Source: Bacillota bacterium
GTDB taxonomy: Bacteria > Bacillota > Clostridia > Lachnospirales > Lachnospiraceae
Direction of reading: 5' to 3'
Assembly: GCA_023437365.1 (NCBI GenBank)
Contig: JAEZGK010000013.1
Span: 124,001-188,000 of the forward strand
Length of the DNA: 64,000 nt
In this document: positions 43,874 to 52,918 of the stretch, piece by piece
Position numbering within the stretch: position 1 is the stretch's first letter
Layout of the letters: every line of letters starts with the position of its first letter
The notes under the pieces: generated by a model
Seen by the model: only the letters and a program-made list of their open reading frames with translations
The model's database searches: none
What the model was told of the DNA's origin: nothing
Made by a program: the position numbers and the translations under genes

Positions 43874-44659
43874 ATGGATTATAGATATAATACTCCCTCA
43901 GAGGTGAGGAGTCTGATTAGACAGAATAAGATTACATCTCCTACAGCAGGTATGTGTGGTGGTTATGCACAAGCAAATCTGGTAATTTTGCCGAAGGAGC
44001 TTGCCTATGATTTCCTGCTTTTTGCACAGAGAAATCCGAAGTCCTGTCCAATCCTAGAGGTGCTAGATGCTGGCGACAGAGCAGTGAAATATATGGCTAA
44101 GGATGCCGATATTGCCTCCGACCTTCCAAAATACAGAGTATATGAATATGGAAAGGTAACCGGTGAATATACGAATGTGGAACCGTTTTGGAAACCTGAT
44201 TTGGTAAGCTTCTTAATCGGATGCAGTTTTTCCTTTGAGGAGGAGCTGCTAGAAGCAAATATTACAGTAAGACACATCGAAGAGCATTGTAATGTTCCGA
44301 TGTACCTGACTAATATTGAATGTGAAAGAGCCGGAAGCTTTTCAGGAAATATGGTGGTAAGCATGAGACCTATTCCGCACAGGGATGTTCCCAAAGCAGT
44401 TATAGTCACTGCTGCGATGCCCAGAGTCCATGGTGCGCCTATCCATATCGGAAGTCCGGAAGCAATAGGTATCTATAACCTTGACAAGCCTGATTTTGGA
44501 GATCCGGTAACTATTAAGGAAGGTGAAGTGCCGACCTTCTGGCCTTGTGGCGTAACACCTCAGGCTGTACTCATGGCTACAAAACCCGCTTTCGCCATAA
44601 CACATGCGCCGGGTCATATGTTTATTACCGATGTTAAGAACGTAGCATTAAAAGTATAG
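43874..44659 (+). CDS. DUF1445 protein, homologue of the N-terminal half of D-glutamate cyclase
   Basis: A 261-residue protein of the DUF1445 (formerly putative hydro-lyase) family: RSLIRQNKITSPTAGMCGGYAQANLVILPK, FLIGCSFSFEEELLEA, PMYLTNIECERAG and the C-terminal THAPGHMFITD. In animals the domain forms the N-terminal half of D-glutamate cyclase. Its presence next to DUF4392 and PxpABC strongly suggests a role in D-glutamate/5-oxoproline metabolism. RBS is GGAGG. Confidence 0.88.
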   Translation: MDYRYNTPSEVRSLIRQNKITSPTAGMCGGYAQANLVILPKELAYDFLLFAQRNPKSCPILEVLDAGDRAVKYMAKDADIASDLPKYRVYEYGKVTGEYTNVEPFWKPDLVSFLIGCSFSFEEELLEANITVRHIEEHCNVPMYLTNIECERAGSFSGNMVVSMRPIPHRDVPKAVIVTAAMPRVHGAPIHIGSPEAIGIYNLDKPDFGDPVTIKEGEVPTFWPCGVTPQAVLMATKPAFAITHAPGHMFITDVKNVALKV

Positions 44660-44695
44660 AATATAATAACCTAGTATTCATATGGAGGAAAATCA

Positions 44696-45451
44696 ATGGA
44701 TCAGATCGATTTAAATTGCGATTTAGGAGAGAGCTTTGGAAGATATACACTCGGTTTGGATGAAGAGGTTATTCCTTATATATCATCTGCAAACATTGCT
44801 TGTGGGTATCACGCCTCCGATCCTGTCATTATGGAGAAGACAGTACAAATGGCAAAGGCCAACGGCGTACACGTTGGAGCACATACTGGTTATCCGGATT
44901 TACTTGGTTTTGGACGAAGGAATATGACTTTGACACCGCAGGAGGCGAAAACCTACACCATGTATCAAATTGGTGCTCTGGAGGGTTTTTGTCGGGCTGC
45001 TGACGTATCACTCTACCATGTCAAGCCCCATGGTGCTTTTTATAATATGGCAGCGAAGGATTATGAATTAGCATATGCAATTTGCGAGGCTATTGCAGCA
45101 ATGGATGCTAATATTGTCTTATTGGGACTTAGCAACAGCCAGATGGAAAAAGCCGCAAAGGCAGTAGGAATAACCTTTAAAAATGAGGTTTTTGCAGACC
45201 GTGCATATGAGGATGACGCAACCTTGGTAGCAAGAGGTAAACCGGGAGCAATGATTGAGAATGAAGAATATGCGATTAGTCGGGTTATCCGTATGATAAA
45301 GAAGGGGTCAATCACATCAATAAATGGAAAAGAGATTGCAATTAAGGCTGATTCAGTATGTGTCCATGGAGATGGAATAAAAGCATTGGATTTTGTAAAA
45401 AGAATTCGTCAGGCACTCAGAGAGGAAGGTATAGAAGTAAAAGCTTTTTAA
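44696..45451 (+). CDS. pxpA: 5-oxoprolinase subunit A
   Basis: A 251-residue LamB/YcsF-family protein: IDLNCDLGESFGRY start, ISSANIACGYHASDP, GAHTGYPDLLGFGRR and VKPHGAFYN, with conserved His and Asp/Glu residues of the TIM-barrel-like active site. PxpA is the third part of the prokaryotic 5-oxoprolinase. RBS TGGAGG is strong. It is the last gene of the operon; a long hairpin follows. Confidence 0.93.
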   Translation: MDQIDLNCDLGESFGRYTLGLDEEVIPYISSANIACGYHASDPVIMEKTVQMAKANGVHVGAHTGYPDLLGFGRRNMTLTPQEAKTYTMYQIGALEGFCRAADVSLYHVKPHGAFYNMAAKDYELAYAICEAIAAMDANIVLLGLSNSQMEKAAKAVGITFKNEVFADRAYEDDATLVARGKPGAMIENEEYAISRVIRMIKKGSITSINGKEIAIKADSVCVHGDGIKALDFVKRIRQALREEGIEVKAF

Positions 45452-45482
45452 AGGAAAGGAATTAAAACGTTAAAAGAATGCT

Positions 45483-45552
45483 AATATCGCCCGGTAATAA
45501 GCTGATAGATAAAAACAGCATCTGCCAGCTTATTACCGAGCGATATTTGTTT
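45483..45552 (+). terminator. Terminator of the 5-oxoproline operon
   Basis: Long arms 45483-45504 and 45526-45547 pair almost perfectly, followed by TTGTTTTT. It also lies just after the convergent flavin reductase gene and may serve both. Confidence 0.85.
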
Positions 45553-45561
45553 TTGGGGGCA

Positions 45562-46074
45562 TTACCTTGTGGCCTGTAAAACCTTAGTGACCTCTGCGAT
45601 ATACAAGATATGATAATCCTTACCGGGATACCAGGTGCTATTTAGCTTCTCATCCAGGATGGAGTCCTCCTGCATGGCCTGCTGGAATAATTTTTTGCAT
45701 ATTAGGACGTTGGTGGCCTCACCGAAATATGGGGTTCCCTCAGAGAAGGCAAGAGTAAGACCTGATTTATGGATCTTATCTTCGTTTCTTCCGGATACGG
45801 TACCCAGATAGTTTAAAGCAGCCCTATATTCTTTATCGAGAAAGCTTAATGAAAAGGTTGTTTCCCGATCGAGAAATTCTTTGGTGTAACGTTGCGGACG
45901 AACTACGATATATGCTACATTCTTCCCATACATGACACCAAGACCGCCCCAGGAGGCAGTCATCGTATTTGCCTTATCTTCATTGCCTGCGGTAATGAGC
46001 ATCCATTCCTTGCCGATCAGCTGGAAGGGATTTTTTCGAAGTACCTCGGGTAAAATCTCTTTAAAATGATTCAT
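45562..46074 (-). CDS. Flavin reductase-like family protein
   Basis: A 170-residue split-barrel FMN-binding protein of the flavin reductase-like family: WMLITAGNEDKANTMTASWGGLG and VRPQRYTKEFLDRETTFSLSFL are the FMN-binding parts. Family members reduce free FMN or act as small flavoproteins in anaerobes. RBS GAAAGCA is weak. It is transcribed alone against the 5-oxoproline operon. Confidence 0.85.
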   Translation of the reverse strand: MNHFKEILPEVLRKNPFQLIGKEWMLITAGNEDKANTMTASWGGLGVMYGKNVAYIVVRPQRYTKEFLDRETTFSLSFLDKEYRAALNYLGTVSGRNEDKIHKSGLTLAFSEGTPYFGEATNVLICKKLFQQAMQEDSILDEKLNSTWYPGKDYHILYIAEVTKVLQATR

Positions 46075-46291
46075 TGCTTTCCTCTTTTCTGTCTTTTCTT
46101 ATTATCCTATCAGGTTCTTCTTCCTATAACCATTAATGAATGTTGTTGTGCATTTTTTGACATTCAAGTTATGGTTATTAGTATTATACGATAGGAAATG
46201 CCTTCCTGCAACGCTGTATTGAAGATTTCACCATCCGTAGTACCCGGCATATATTAATTACAAAGCTTTGATGAGTCAAAGGATGTTGAAT

Positions 46292-47575
46292 ATGACGATA
46301 CACACAGTGCGTGCCGGTGATACTCTGAGTTCCATTGCTGCCCAATATGGTATATCCCGAGAGCTGATTATTACTCAAAATGAACTGCCCAATCCGGATA
46401 ACCTTTTAGTCGGACAAAACATAGGAATTCGTATCCCTTCGACCACCCATACAGTTGTACAGGGAGATACCCTGACTTCCATTGCTAATCAATATAATAC
46501 TACGGTTACCAGTCTGTATCAGCATAATCCAAGGATTGCCGCCACCAGAATTCTGATACCCGGACAGATTCTGGTGATTAGTTATGCCAATGAGGAACCG
46601 GTAGATACGGTTATCATCAACGGCTTTACCTATCCATTTATTCAAGAGAATGTACTGAGGCAGACCTTGCCGTTTCTGACCTATCTCTATATCTTTACCT
46701 ATGGATTTACTCCAACCGGAGAACTCGTACCTATTGAGGATGAAGAGGTGATTGCGATAGCCGAGGAATATAATGTGTCACCGGTCATGATGCTGGCCCC
46801 GATGAGTGCTAACGGTACCTTTGACACGGATATTGCTCATCAGATGTTTGCCAATCCGACAGCACAAACCACGCTGATCAATAATATTGTGGATAATATG
46901 AGGGCTAAAAGATATGTCGGACTGGATATCGATTTTGAATATGTATTGCCCACGGACCGACAGAGTTTTATAGACTTCATAGCCGCTGCTCAAACGAGAC
47001 TATCAGCGGAAGGTTATTTTGTGTCAGTGAATCTGGCACCGAAGACCTCCGGAACTATGACCGGTTTGCTATATGAAGCACATGATTATCCGGCAATCGG
47101 AGCAGTTGCTGACAGGGTCATGCTGATGACGTATGAATGGGGTTATACCTACGGGCCGCCAATGGCTACTGCACCGGTAAACAATGTCCGAAGAGTGATT
47201 GAATACGGGGTATCCGTGATTGATCCGGATAAAATTATACAGGGGCTTCCGAATTATGCTTATGACTGGCCGCTGCCCTTCGTCCAGGGGGAGACATCAG
47301 CAGAAAGTATCAGTAATCAGGAGGCAATAACCAGAGGAGTTCAATATGGAGTGACAATTCAATTTGATGAAACCGCGCAATGCCCTTTCTATAACTATAC
47401 GACAGTAGAAGGTGTTCAGCATATTGTATGGTTTGACGATGTCAAAAGCATGACGGCAAAGATTACATTAATTACTGAATTTGGCTTGGCCGGAGGTGGG
47501 ATCTGGCAAATCATGAAATTCTTCCCGGGATTATGGATGGCAGTAGATTCCAGATTTACGATTATAAAAGTGTAA
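46292..47575 (+). CDS. LysM-GH18 spore peptidoglycan hydrolase (YaaH/SleL-like)
   Basis: A 427-residue protein. Two LysM repeats occupy residues about 1-95 (HTVRAGDTLSSIAAQYG and HTVVQGDTLTSIANQYN), followed by a glycoside hydrolase 18 barrel with the catalytic DxDxE motif in YVGLDIDFEYV. YaaH/SleL proteins are spore-coat or cortex-lytic N-acetylglucosaminidases, so the organism is probably spore-forming. ATG 46292 with AAAGGATG upstream is chosen over the earlier in-frame ATGs; no signal peptide is present, as is usual in this group. Confidence 0.88.
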   Translation: MTIHTVRAGDTLSSIAAQYGISRELIITQNELPNPDNLLVGQNIGIRIPSTTHTVVQGDTLTSIANQYNTTVTSLYQHNPRIAATRILIPGQILVISYANEEPVDTVIINGFTYPFIQENVLRQTLPFLTYLYIFTYGFTPTGELVPIEDEEVIAIAEEYNVSPVMMLAPMSANGTFDTDIAHQMFANPTAQTTLINNIVDNMRAKRYVGLDIDFEYVLPTDRQSFIDFIAAAQTRLSAEGYFVSVNLAPKTSGTMTGLLYEAHDYPAIGAVADRVMLMTYEWGYTYGPPMATAPVNNVRRVIEYGVSVIDPDKIIQGLPNYAYDWPLPFVQGETSAESISNQEAITRGVQYGVTIQFDETAQCPFYNYTTVEGVQHIVWFDDVKSMTAKITLITEFGLAGGGIWQIMKFFPGLWMAVDSRFTIIKV

Positions 47576-47727
47576 TTTATGTTATAATAAAGCAGAGGGA
47601 ATATACATAGACCTGGCAGCTGAAAATCTGCCTAAAATGGATATTCCTTCTTTCTTGTTTACAAAGAAACGCACGAAGCGTATAATGCTTATATGTTCTG
47701 CATTTTATTACATTAAGGGGATACAGG

Positions 47728-48255
47728 ATGAGCAGGAGAATTCTGAAAGAAATAAGCAGCTGGATATTGGTATTCGTTGTTGCCTTTGCTTTGGCAACCC
47801 TAATCAATAAGGTTATTCTTTTAAAGGTAGAGGTTCCCTCGGGTTCCATGGAGAATACCATAATGATCGGGGATAAAGTATTTACTTTTCGGTTGGCCTA
47901 TCTGATCAACGACCCCAAGCGGGGAGATGTGATTGTATTTCCCTATCCCGATGATGAAACGGTGGATTACATCAAGAGAATAATCGGTCTTCCGGGCGAG
48001 ACGATTGAGGGAAAGGATGGTTTGGTTTATATTGATGGCAAACCCTTGACGGAACCTTACGTCAGAGATAAAATCGATAGTGATTTCGGACCTTATATTG
48101 TACCGAAGGGCAGTTACTTCATGATGGGAGATAATCGCAATAATTCAGAGGATTCAAGATATTGGGAACATAAATTTGTATCAAAGGATAAGATTAGGGG
48201 AAAGGCTATTGTCAAATATCCGCATCTGTCCTGGTTCGGTACAATTCATTATTAG
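47728..48255 (+). CDS. Signal peptidase I, copy 1
   Basis: A 175-residue type I signal peptidase: one N-terminal membrane helix (about 10-32), the nucleophile Ser in VEVPSGSMENTI, the general-base Lys in DYIKRIIGLPGE, and GSYFMMGDNRNNSEDSR. It removes signal peptides at the outer face of the membrane. It is followed 20 bases later by a close paralogue. Confidence 0.92.
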   Translation: MSRRILKEISSWILVFVVAFALATLINKVILLKVEVPSGSMENTIMIGDKVFTFRLAYLINDPKRGDVIVFPYPDDETVDYIKRIIGLPGETIEGKDGLVYIDGKPLTEPYVRDKIDSDFGPYIVPKGSYFMMGDNRNNSEDSRYWEHKFVSKDKIRGKAIVKYPHLSWFGTIHY

Positions 48256-48275
48256 CGAACTTAAGGGAGAGAACC

Positions 48276-48806
48276 ATGAATAGGAAAGTACTAAAAGAGC
48301 TTTTGAGCTGGGTCATCATCATTGTCGTTGCTTTTGCACTGGCATTTGTAATTAATCGGTTTGTCATCTTAAAAATCACTTCACCGACACCTTCTATGGA
48401 GAATACGTTCCTGATAGGAGAGAAGGTGCTAACCTATCGTCTGGCGTATGTATTCTCTGAGCCAGAACGTGGGGATATTGTAGTATTCCCTAATCCGGAT
48501 GATGAATCAGAGGACTATATTAAACGCATCATCGGACTTCCGGGTGAGGTGATTGAGGGAATAGAAGGTGTTGTTTATATCAATGGTGATCCTCTGACAG
48601 AAAATTATCTGAAGGAGCCTATGGAGAAGGAGAATTTCGGACCATATGAAATTCCTGCCAACTGCTATTTTATGATGGGAGATAACCGGAATGATTCGCT
48701 GGATGCAAGGTTCTGGGAGCATAAATTCGTAGAAGGTGATAAGATCAAGAGTAAAGCAATATTTAAGTATCCTCATATCAAATGGTTTGGGAAAGTTAAT
48801 TATTAA
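48276..48806 (+). CDS. Signal peptidase I, copy 2
   Basis: A 176-residue paralogue of the preceding gene with the same layout: membrane helix, Ser in ITSPTPSMENTF (Pro-Thr-Pro-Ser-Met in place of Pro-Ser-Gly-Ser-Met), Lys in DYIKRIIGLPGE, and CYFMMGDNRNDSLDAR. RBS GGGAGAG. Tandem duplication is evident. The changed residues around the catalytic Ser could alter substrate preference. Confidence 0.92.
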   Translation: MNRKVLKELLSWVIIIVVAFALAFVINRFVILKITSPTPSMENTFLIGEKVLTYRLAYVFSEPERGDIVVFPNPDDESEDYIKRIIGLPGEVIEGIEGVVYINGDPLTENYLKEPMEKENFGPYEIPANCYFMMGDNRNDSLDARFWEHKFVEGDKIKSKAIFKYPHIKWFGKVNY

Positions 48807-48958
48807 GGTATACTTAATATCATAAAATAAGAAAAGCGGGGAGATTGTCTCTTCGCTTTCTTCGTGATAAGAGAAACTTAGCGGATGGATTGGAATCATT
48901 GAACTTCCGGCAGGTGAATTGAGCCTGTGTATATAATAGCAAAGAATGAGGGATGATT

Positions 48959-49261
48959 ATGAAGAATATGAAAAAAGATATCATGTTTATTCTACATATG
49001 GTGCTAGTGGCAGTTACAGGTGTTTTGAACGTTTATGGATATTTTCGACTGCCGGATACGATCGCGACCCAGATTAGCTTTACCGGTGAAAGAGTCAATT
49101 CCATGCCCAAAGCACTCTATCTGTTGCTTAGCTTTGCGATACTACTGATACTGGCTGTTGTGAACAAGAGAGGCAGAGTAGAAAAGAAGCTTACCACAAC
49201 GATAGCTGCGGTACTGGTATTTATCGGTAATATTTTCGTGATCATGACACAGCTATCATAG
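48959..49261 (+). CDS. Small membrane protein with DUF1648-like region
   Basis: A 100-residue protein with three hydrophobic segments (about 8-28, 55-70, 80-97). Between the first two is YGYFRLPDTIATQISFTGERVNSMPK, which matches the DUF1648 pattern seen at the N-terminus of SdpI-like immunity or sensor proteins. Start ATG 48959 follows GAGGGA; an earlier in-frame ATG overlaps the RBS. The function is unknown. Confidence 0.7.
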   Translation: MKNMKKDIMFILHMVLVAVTGVLNVYGYFRLPDTIATQISFTGERVNSMPKALYLLLSFAILLILAVVNKRGRVEKKLTTTIAAVLVFIGNIFVIMTQLS

Positions 49262-49301
49262 GGTAAAAGGGTAATGAACCATTATGTAACGTAATCAGTT
49301 G

Positions 49302-49431
49302 ATAAAAATAGATCAATAAAATAGATCAATAAAATAGATCAATAAAACAATCAATAAAATAATCAATAAAAATAATCAATAAAATAATCAATAAAATAAT
49401 GAATAAAAACAATCAATAAAAAGATAAATAT
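49302..49431. repeat. AT-rich minisatellite (AATAAAATAGATC/AATAAAATAATC)
   Basis: About ten imperfect head-to-tail copies of a 11-13-base unit, first AATAAAATAGATC and then AATAAAATAATC, between the DUF1648-like gene and argH. It shows no coding potential. Confidence 0.8.
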
Positions 49432-49447
49432 TAATTATTAAAACAGA

Positions 49448-49481
49448 AAGGGTACCGACAGCTCAGACTGCCGGTACCCTT
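49448..49481 (-). terminator. Hairpin between convergent genes
   Basis: AAGGGTACCG (49448-49457) pairs with CGGTACCCTT (49472-49481); on the minus strand TTCTGTTTT follows. It probably ends argH transcription. Confidence 0.7.
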
Positions 49482-49553
49482 AAATTACCTACGAATGATT
49501 CATAACTATTAAACTATCTTAATTTTCATTCTGCTTCTACGTTCCAACTATCT

Positions 49554-50930
49554 TTATGCTTCTTTCAGATATTCCTCATTCAGCTTCAGAATTTGCTCCA
49601 TGGCAGCCAGCCCGGGTGCACCGATGGTATTTCTCTTGTTTACACAGGTTTCAAGGCTGATGGCATCATAGATGTCCTGGTCAAAGACAGGGCTAATGGC
49701 TTGAAATTCAGCGAGACTCATGGACTCAAGGGAGATATCCTTCTCAATGCAATACAATACCAGCTGTCCTACGATTCCATGTGCATCACGGAAGGGAACC
49801 CCTTTATTGACAAGATAATCAGCGGCATCGGTGGCATTGGTAAAGCCATTTTTAGCGCTTTCCGCCATCGCATCCTTGCGGAATTTCATTGTCACTAGCA
49901 TACCTTGAAACAGAGCGAGGCAGCCCTTCACCGTATCAATCGCATCAAAGGTAAATTCCTTATCCTCCTGCATGTCCTTATTATAAGCAAGAGGCAGTCC
50001 CTTCATCACAGTGAGGAGTGATATGAGCGCTCCATAGACACGCCCGGTCTTTCCTCTGACTAATTCTGCGATATCCGGGTTCTTCTTCTGAGGCATGATG
50101 GAAGATCCGGTAGAATAAGCATCATCCAGCTCAACAAAGCGGTATTCATTACTGTTCCAGAGAATAATCTCCTCACTGAAGCGGCTCAGATGCATCATAA
50201 TAGTAGATAAAGCGCTAAGCAGTTCAACCAGGTAATCACGATCAGATACGCCATCCATGCTGTTCAGGGTTGGACCGTCAAAGCCAAGGAGCTCTGCGGT
50301 ATATTCCCGGTCCAGCGGGTAGGTGGTTCCGGCAAGTGCGCCGGAGCCTAGCGGAGATAAATTCAATCGTTTCGAAATATCATAAAGCCGACTACGATCC
50401 CTTTTAAACATCTCGAAATATGCACCGAAATGATGTGCAAGAGTAACCGGTTGCGCTTTTTGCAGATGTGTGAAGCCCGGCAGGAAGGTTGTTGTATTCT
50501 CCTTCATGATGGATTGAATAGATACCAGCAGGGCTTTCAGTAATGCATCCAACTCGGTAATCTCGTCTTTGACATAAAGCTTCATATCCAGTGCAACCTG
50601 ATCATTACGGCTGCGCCCTGTATGCAGCTTCTTCCCGGCATCTCCGATACGATCAATCAGATGAGCCTCCACAAAGCTGTGAATATCTTCATGCTGAGCA
50701 TCAATTACAAGGCTGCCGTTCATAATATCCTCCAGGATTCCTGACAGACCGGCTATGATTTGGTCTTTCTCGTCATCAGAGATAATTTCCTGCTTTGCAA
50801 GCATCGTAACATGTGCGATGCTTCCTTCGATATCCTGTTTATAAAACTTCTGGTCGAAGGAAATGGATGCATTAAAATTATGCACCAGCTGATTGGTTTC
50901 CTTTGTAAAGCGTCCGCCCCAAAGCTTCAT
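49554..50930 (-). CDS. argH: Argininosuccinate lyase
   Basis: A 458-residue enzyme of the fumarase/aspartase superfamily, with MKLWGGRFTKETNQLVHNFNAS at the start, HTGRSRNDQVALDMK, and the signature GSSIMPQKKNPD, which carries the catalytic Ser. It cleaves argininosuccinate to arginine and fumarate, the last step of arginine synthesis. No argG is adjacent, unlike many genomes. A TGCATAAATATTAATT-like stretch lies in the leader, which could be an ArgR site, but it is a weak match. Confidence 0.95.
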   Translation of the reverse strand: MKLWGGRFTKETNQLVHNFNASISFDQKFYKQDIEGSIAHVTMLAKQEIISDDEKDQIIAGLSGILEDIMNGSLVIDAQHEDIHSFVEAHLIDRIGDAGKKLHTGRSRNDQVALDMKLYVKDEITELDALLKALLVSIQSIMKENTTTFLPGFTHLQKAQPVTLAHHFGAYFEMFKRDRSRLYDISKRLNLSPLGSGALAGTTYPLDREYTAELLGFDGPTLNSMDGVSDRDYLVELLSALSTIMMHLSRFSEEIILWNSNEYRFVELDDAYSTGSSIMPQKKNPDIAELVRGKTGRVYGALISLLTVMKGLPLAYNKDMQEDKEFTFDAIDTVKGCLALFQGMLVTMKFRKDAMAESAKNGFTNATDAADYLVNKGVPFRDAHGIVGQLVLYCIEKDISLESMSLAEFQAISPVFDQDIYDAISLETCVNKRNTIGAPGLAAMEQILKLNEEYLKEA

Positions 50931-51108
50931 TTATCCTACCTCATTTCGTTTTTTGATTGTATCCATATTAACTCGTTTTACGCAAAGATGCAATAAGAAA
51001 TTAATATTTATGCAGAAATAAGTTTAAATATTAAATGCTCGACTTCGGATCAACGATAAGAGCATTGATATACATGGCTCGCATAAGCTGCCGTTCAGGA
51101 GCAGATAT

Positions 51109-52614
51109 CTAGAGATCATACAGCTTCGAATATTTTTCCTTCAGATAATTCACGTAATAATCAGCATTGAATTCTTCTCCGCATACATCCATCAGGATTT
51201 GATTGGTGTTCTTAACCGCTCCGTATTTGTGGATATTATCCCGAAGAAATTCACGGATCGGGGTAAGATTACCTTCTCTCAGATATTCGTCGATTGGCAT
51301 CTTATCCTTCATACAGCTGTAAATCTGGGAAGCAACAGCGGTTCCGATGGCATAGGAAGGAAAATACCCGAATTCACCATAAGACCAATGGGTATCCTGA
51401 AGGATTCCCTCGGTGTCTGTGACTGGTGTCATCCCCATATATTCCTGATACTTCTGATTCCAGACCTTGGGAAGCTCATCAATATTGATCTCATCATTGA
51501 AGATTGCCTTTTCTATTTCATAACGAACAATAATGTGTATGCAATAGGAGAGTTCATCAGCTTCGGTTCGGATCAGGCTGGGGGCAGCTTTATTGATTCC
51601 CCGAATAAAATGGTCCAGCGAAATCTGACTGAGATTCTCCGGGTAGGCAGCCACCAGCTTGTCATAAATCGGAACCCAGAAATCGCGGCTTCTGCCAAGA
51701 ATATTCTCATAAAAGCGGGACTGGGATTCGTGCATACCCATAGAGGCACCGCCGCCAACCAGAGTCTGTGTTATGGCGTCATCAATGTTCATTTCATAGA
51801 TTGCGTGACCGCTTTCGTGAATGATAGAGAACATGGCGCTTTCTAAATTATCCTCCATATAACGGTCAGATATCCTGACATCATGATTATGCAGCTGCAT
51901 CGTAAAAGGATGAGCACTTTCCCCTATCACACCCCGGTTAAAATCAAAGCCCACATAACCGCTTAAGTATTTACAGAACTCCTTCTGCTTCTCTATATCA
52001 TACTTGAGATAATTATAGCTCTTATCGACAGTCTCTGCTTTTTTTGCAACCTCCTTCAGAAGGGGTACAAGCTCTGTCTTGACTTTATCAAAGAAGGCAT
52101 CCAGCTCATTTATCATAAAGCATTCATCATAGTCACTCAGCAGGACCTCATAGGGCTTCTTATCCCCTTTGACACGGTAACCCGCAAATTTCTTCTTGTA
52201 TTCTATGATTTTTTTGAGATACGGGGCAAAGTCCTCATATTTGTTGTCTTTTCTTGCCTTTGCCCATTTGCGATTGGCAACGGAGGAATACTCATGAAAG
52301 GCTCGATATTCCTCCGGAGGGATGCTCTCCAGCTGCTCATAGGTCTTTGTAAGCTCCTTTACGATTGCCTTTTGTGTGGAGTTCAATTCCTCCTGTTCAT
52401 TATCCTCTTTAAGCCTTGAGAGCAGGGATCGCACCTCATCATTGATCAGGCTTTTCATATATTCATCGGATAGGATTCCGATTACCTTCGAAGTATATTC
52501 GGCAGCGCCGAAGGGTGCCGTGGTCTGGTCGTCCCATTCAAATAGATTGCGGGCAGTCTGAAAAGCCATAGCCCGATCCAGGTGGGGCTGTAATTGTTCA
52601 AATAATTTACTCAT
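51109..52614 (-). CDS. M32-family metallocarboxypeptidase
   Basis: A 501-residue zinc carboxypeptidase of the Taq/M32 family. The zinc motif is in SIIHESGHAIYEMN (HExxH), preceded by HPFTMQLHNHDVRISDRY, and with the family segments GVGFDFNRG-like GYVGFDFNRGVIGESAHPF and IRTEADELSY. It removes C-terminal residues from peptides in the cytoplasm. ATG 52614 with AAGGAG 7 bases upstream is preferred to an earlier in-frame start. Confidence 0.93.
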   Translation of the reverse strand: MSKLFEQLQPHLDRAMAFQTARNLFEWDDQTTAPFGAAEYTSKVIGILSDEYMKSLINDEVRSLLSRLKEDNEQEELNSTQKAIVKELTKTYEQLESIPPEEYRAFHEYSSVANRKWAKARKDNKYEDFAPYLKKIIEYKKKFAGYRVKGDKKPYEVLLSDYDECFMINELDAFFDKVKTELVPLLKEVAKKAETVDKSYNYLKYDIEKQKEFCKYLSGYVGFDFNRGVIGESAHPFTMQLHNHDVRISDRYMEDNLESAMFSIIHESGHAIYEMNIDDAITQTLVGGGASMGMHESQSRFYENILGRSRDFWVPIYDKLVAAYPENLSQISLDHFIRGINKAAPSLIRTEADELSYCIHIIVRYEIEKAIFNDEINIDELPKVWNQKYQEYMGMTPVTDTEGILQDTHWSYGEFGYFPSYAIGTAVASQIYSCMKDKMPIDEYLREGNLTPIREFLRDNIHKYGAVKNTNQILMDVCGEEFNADYYVNYLKEKYSKLYDL

Positions 52615-52918
52615 AAAAAACTCCTTCCCATATGTGGATTTGCAGATTAGCTTATTTCTATAGTATATCAATTTTTACTATGGTTAACAATTGGTCAGAA
52701 GACAAAAATTCGCACATCCCACTTGCACCCTAATAGAAAGTTCGTTAAAATGAATTATACATAAGAACCATAATTTGCATGTATGTGATTCAAATCACAG
52801 CCTTTTCAGAAGAATGACGGGTATACTTCATCTTAGAAACCGAATATATTCCATCATTGGGGAAATAAATATAAAAGAATAACTGATGATTTTAACTCAC
52901 GGAAAGGAAGGTCTTTTT

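Noticed and set aside
50931..51100. ArgR box upstream of argH
   Set aside because: Only a weak, AT-rich half-match is present, not enough to call.
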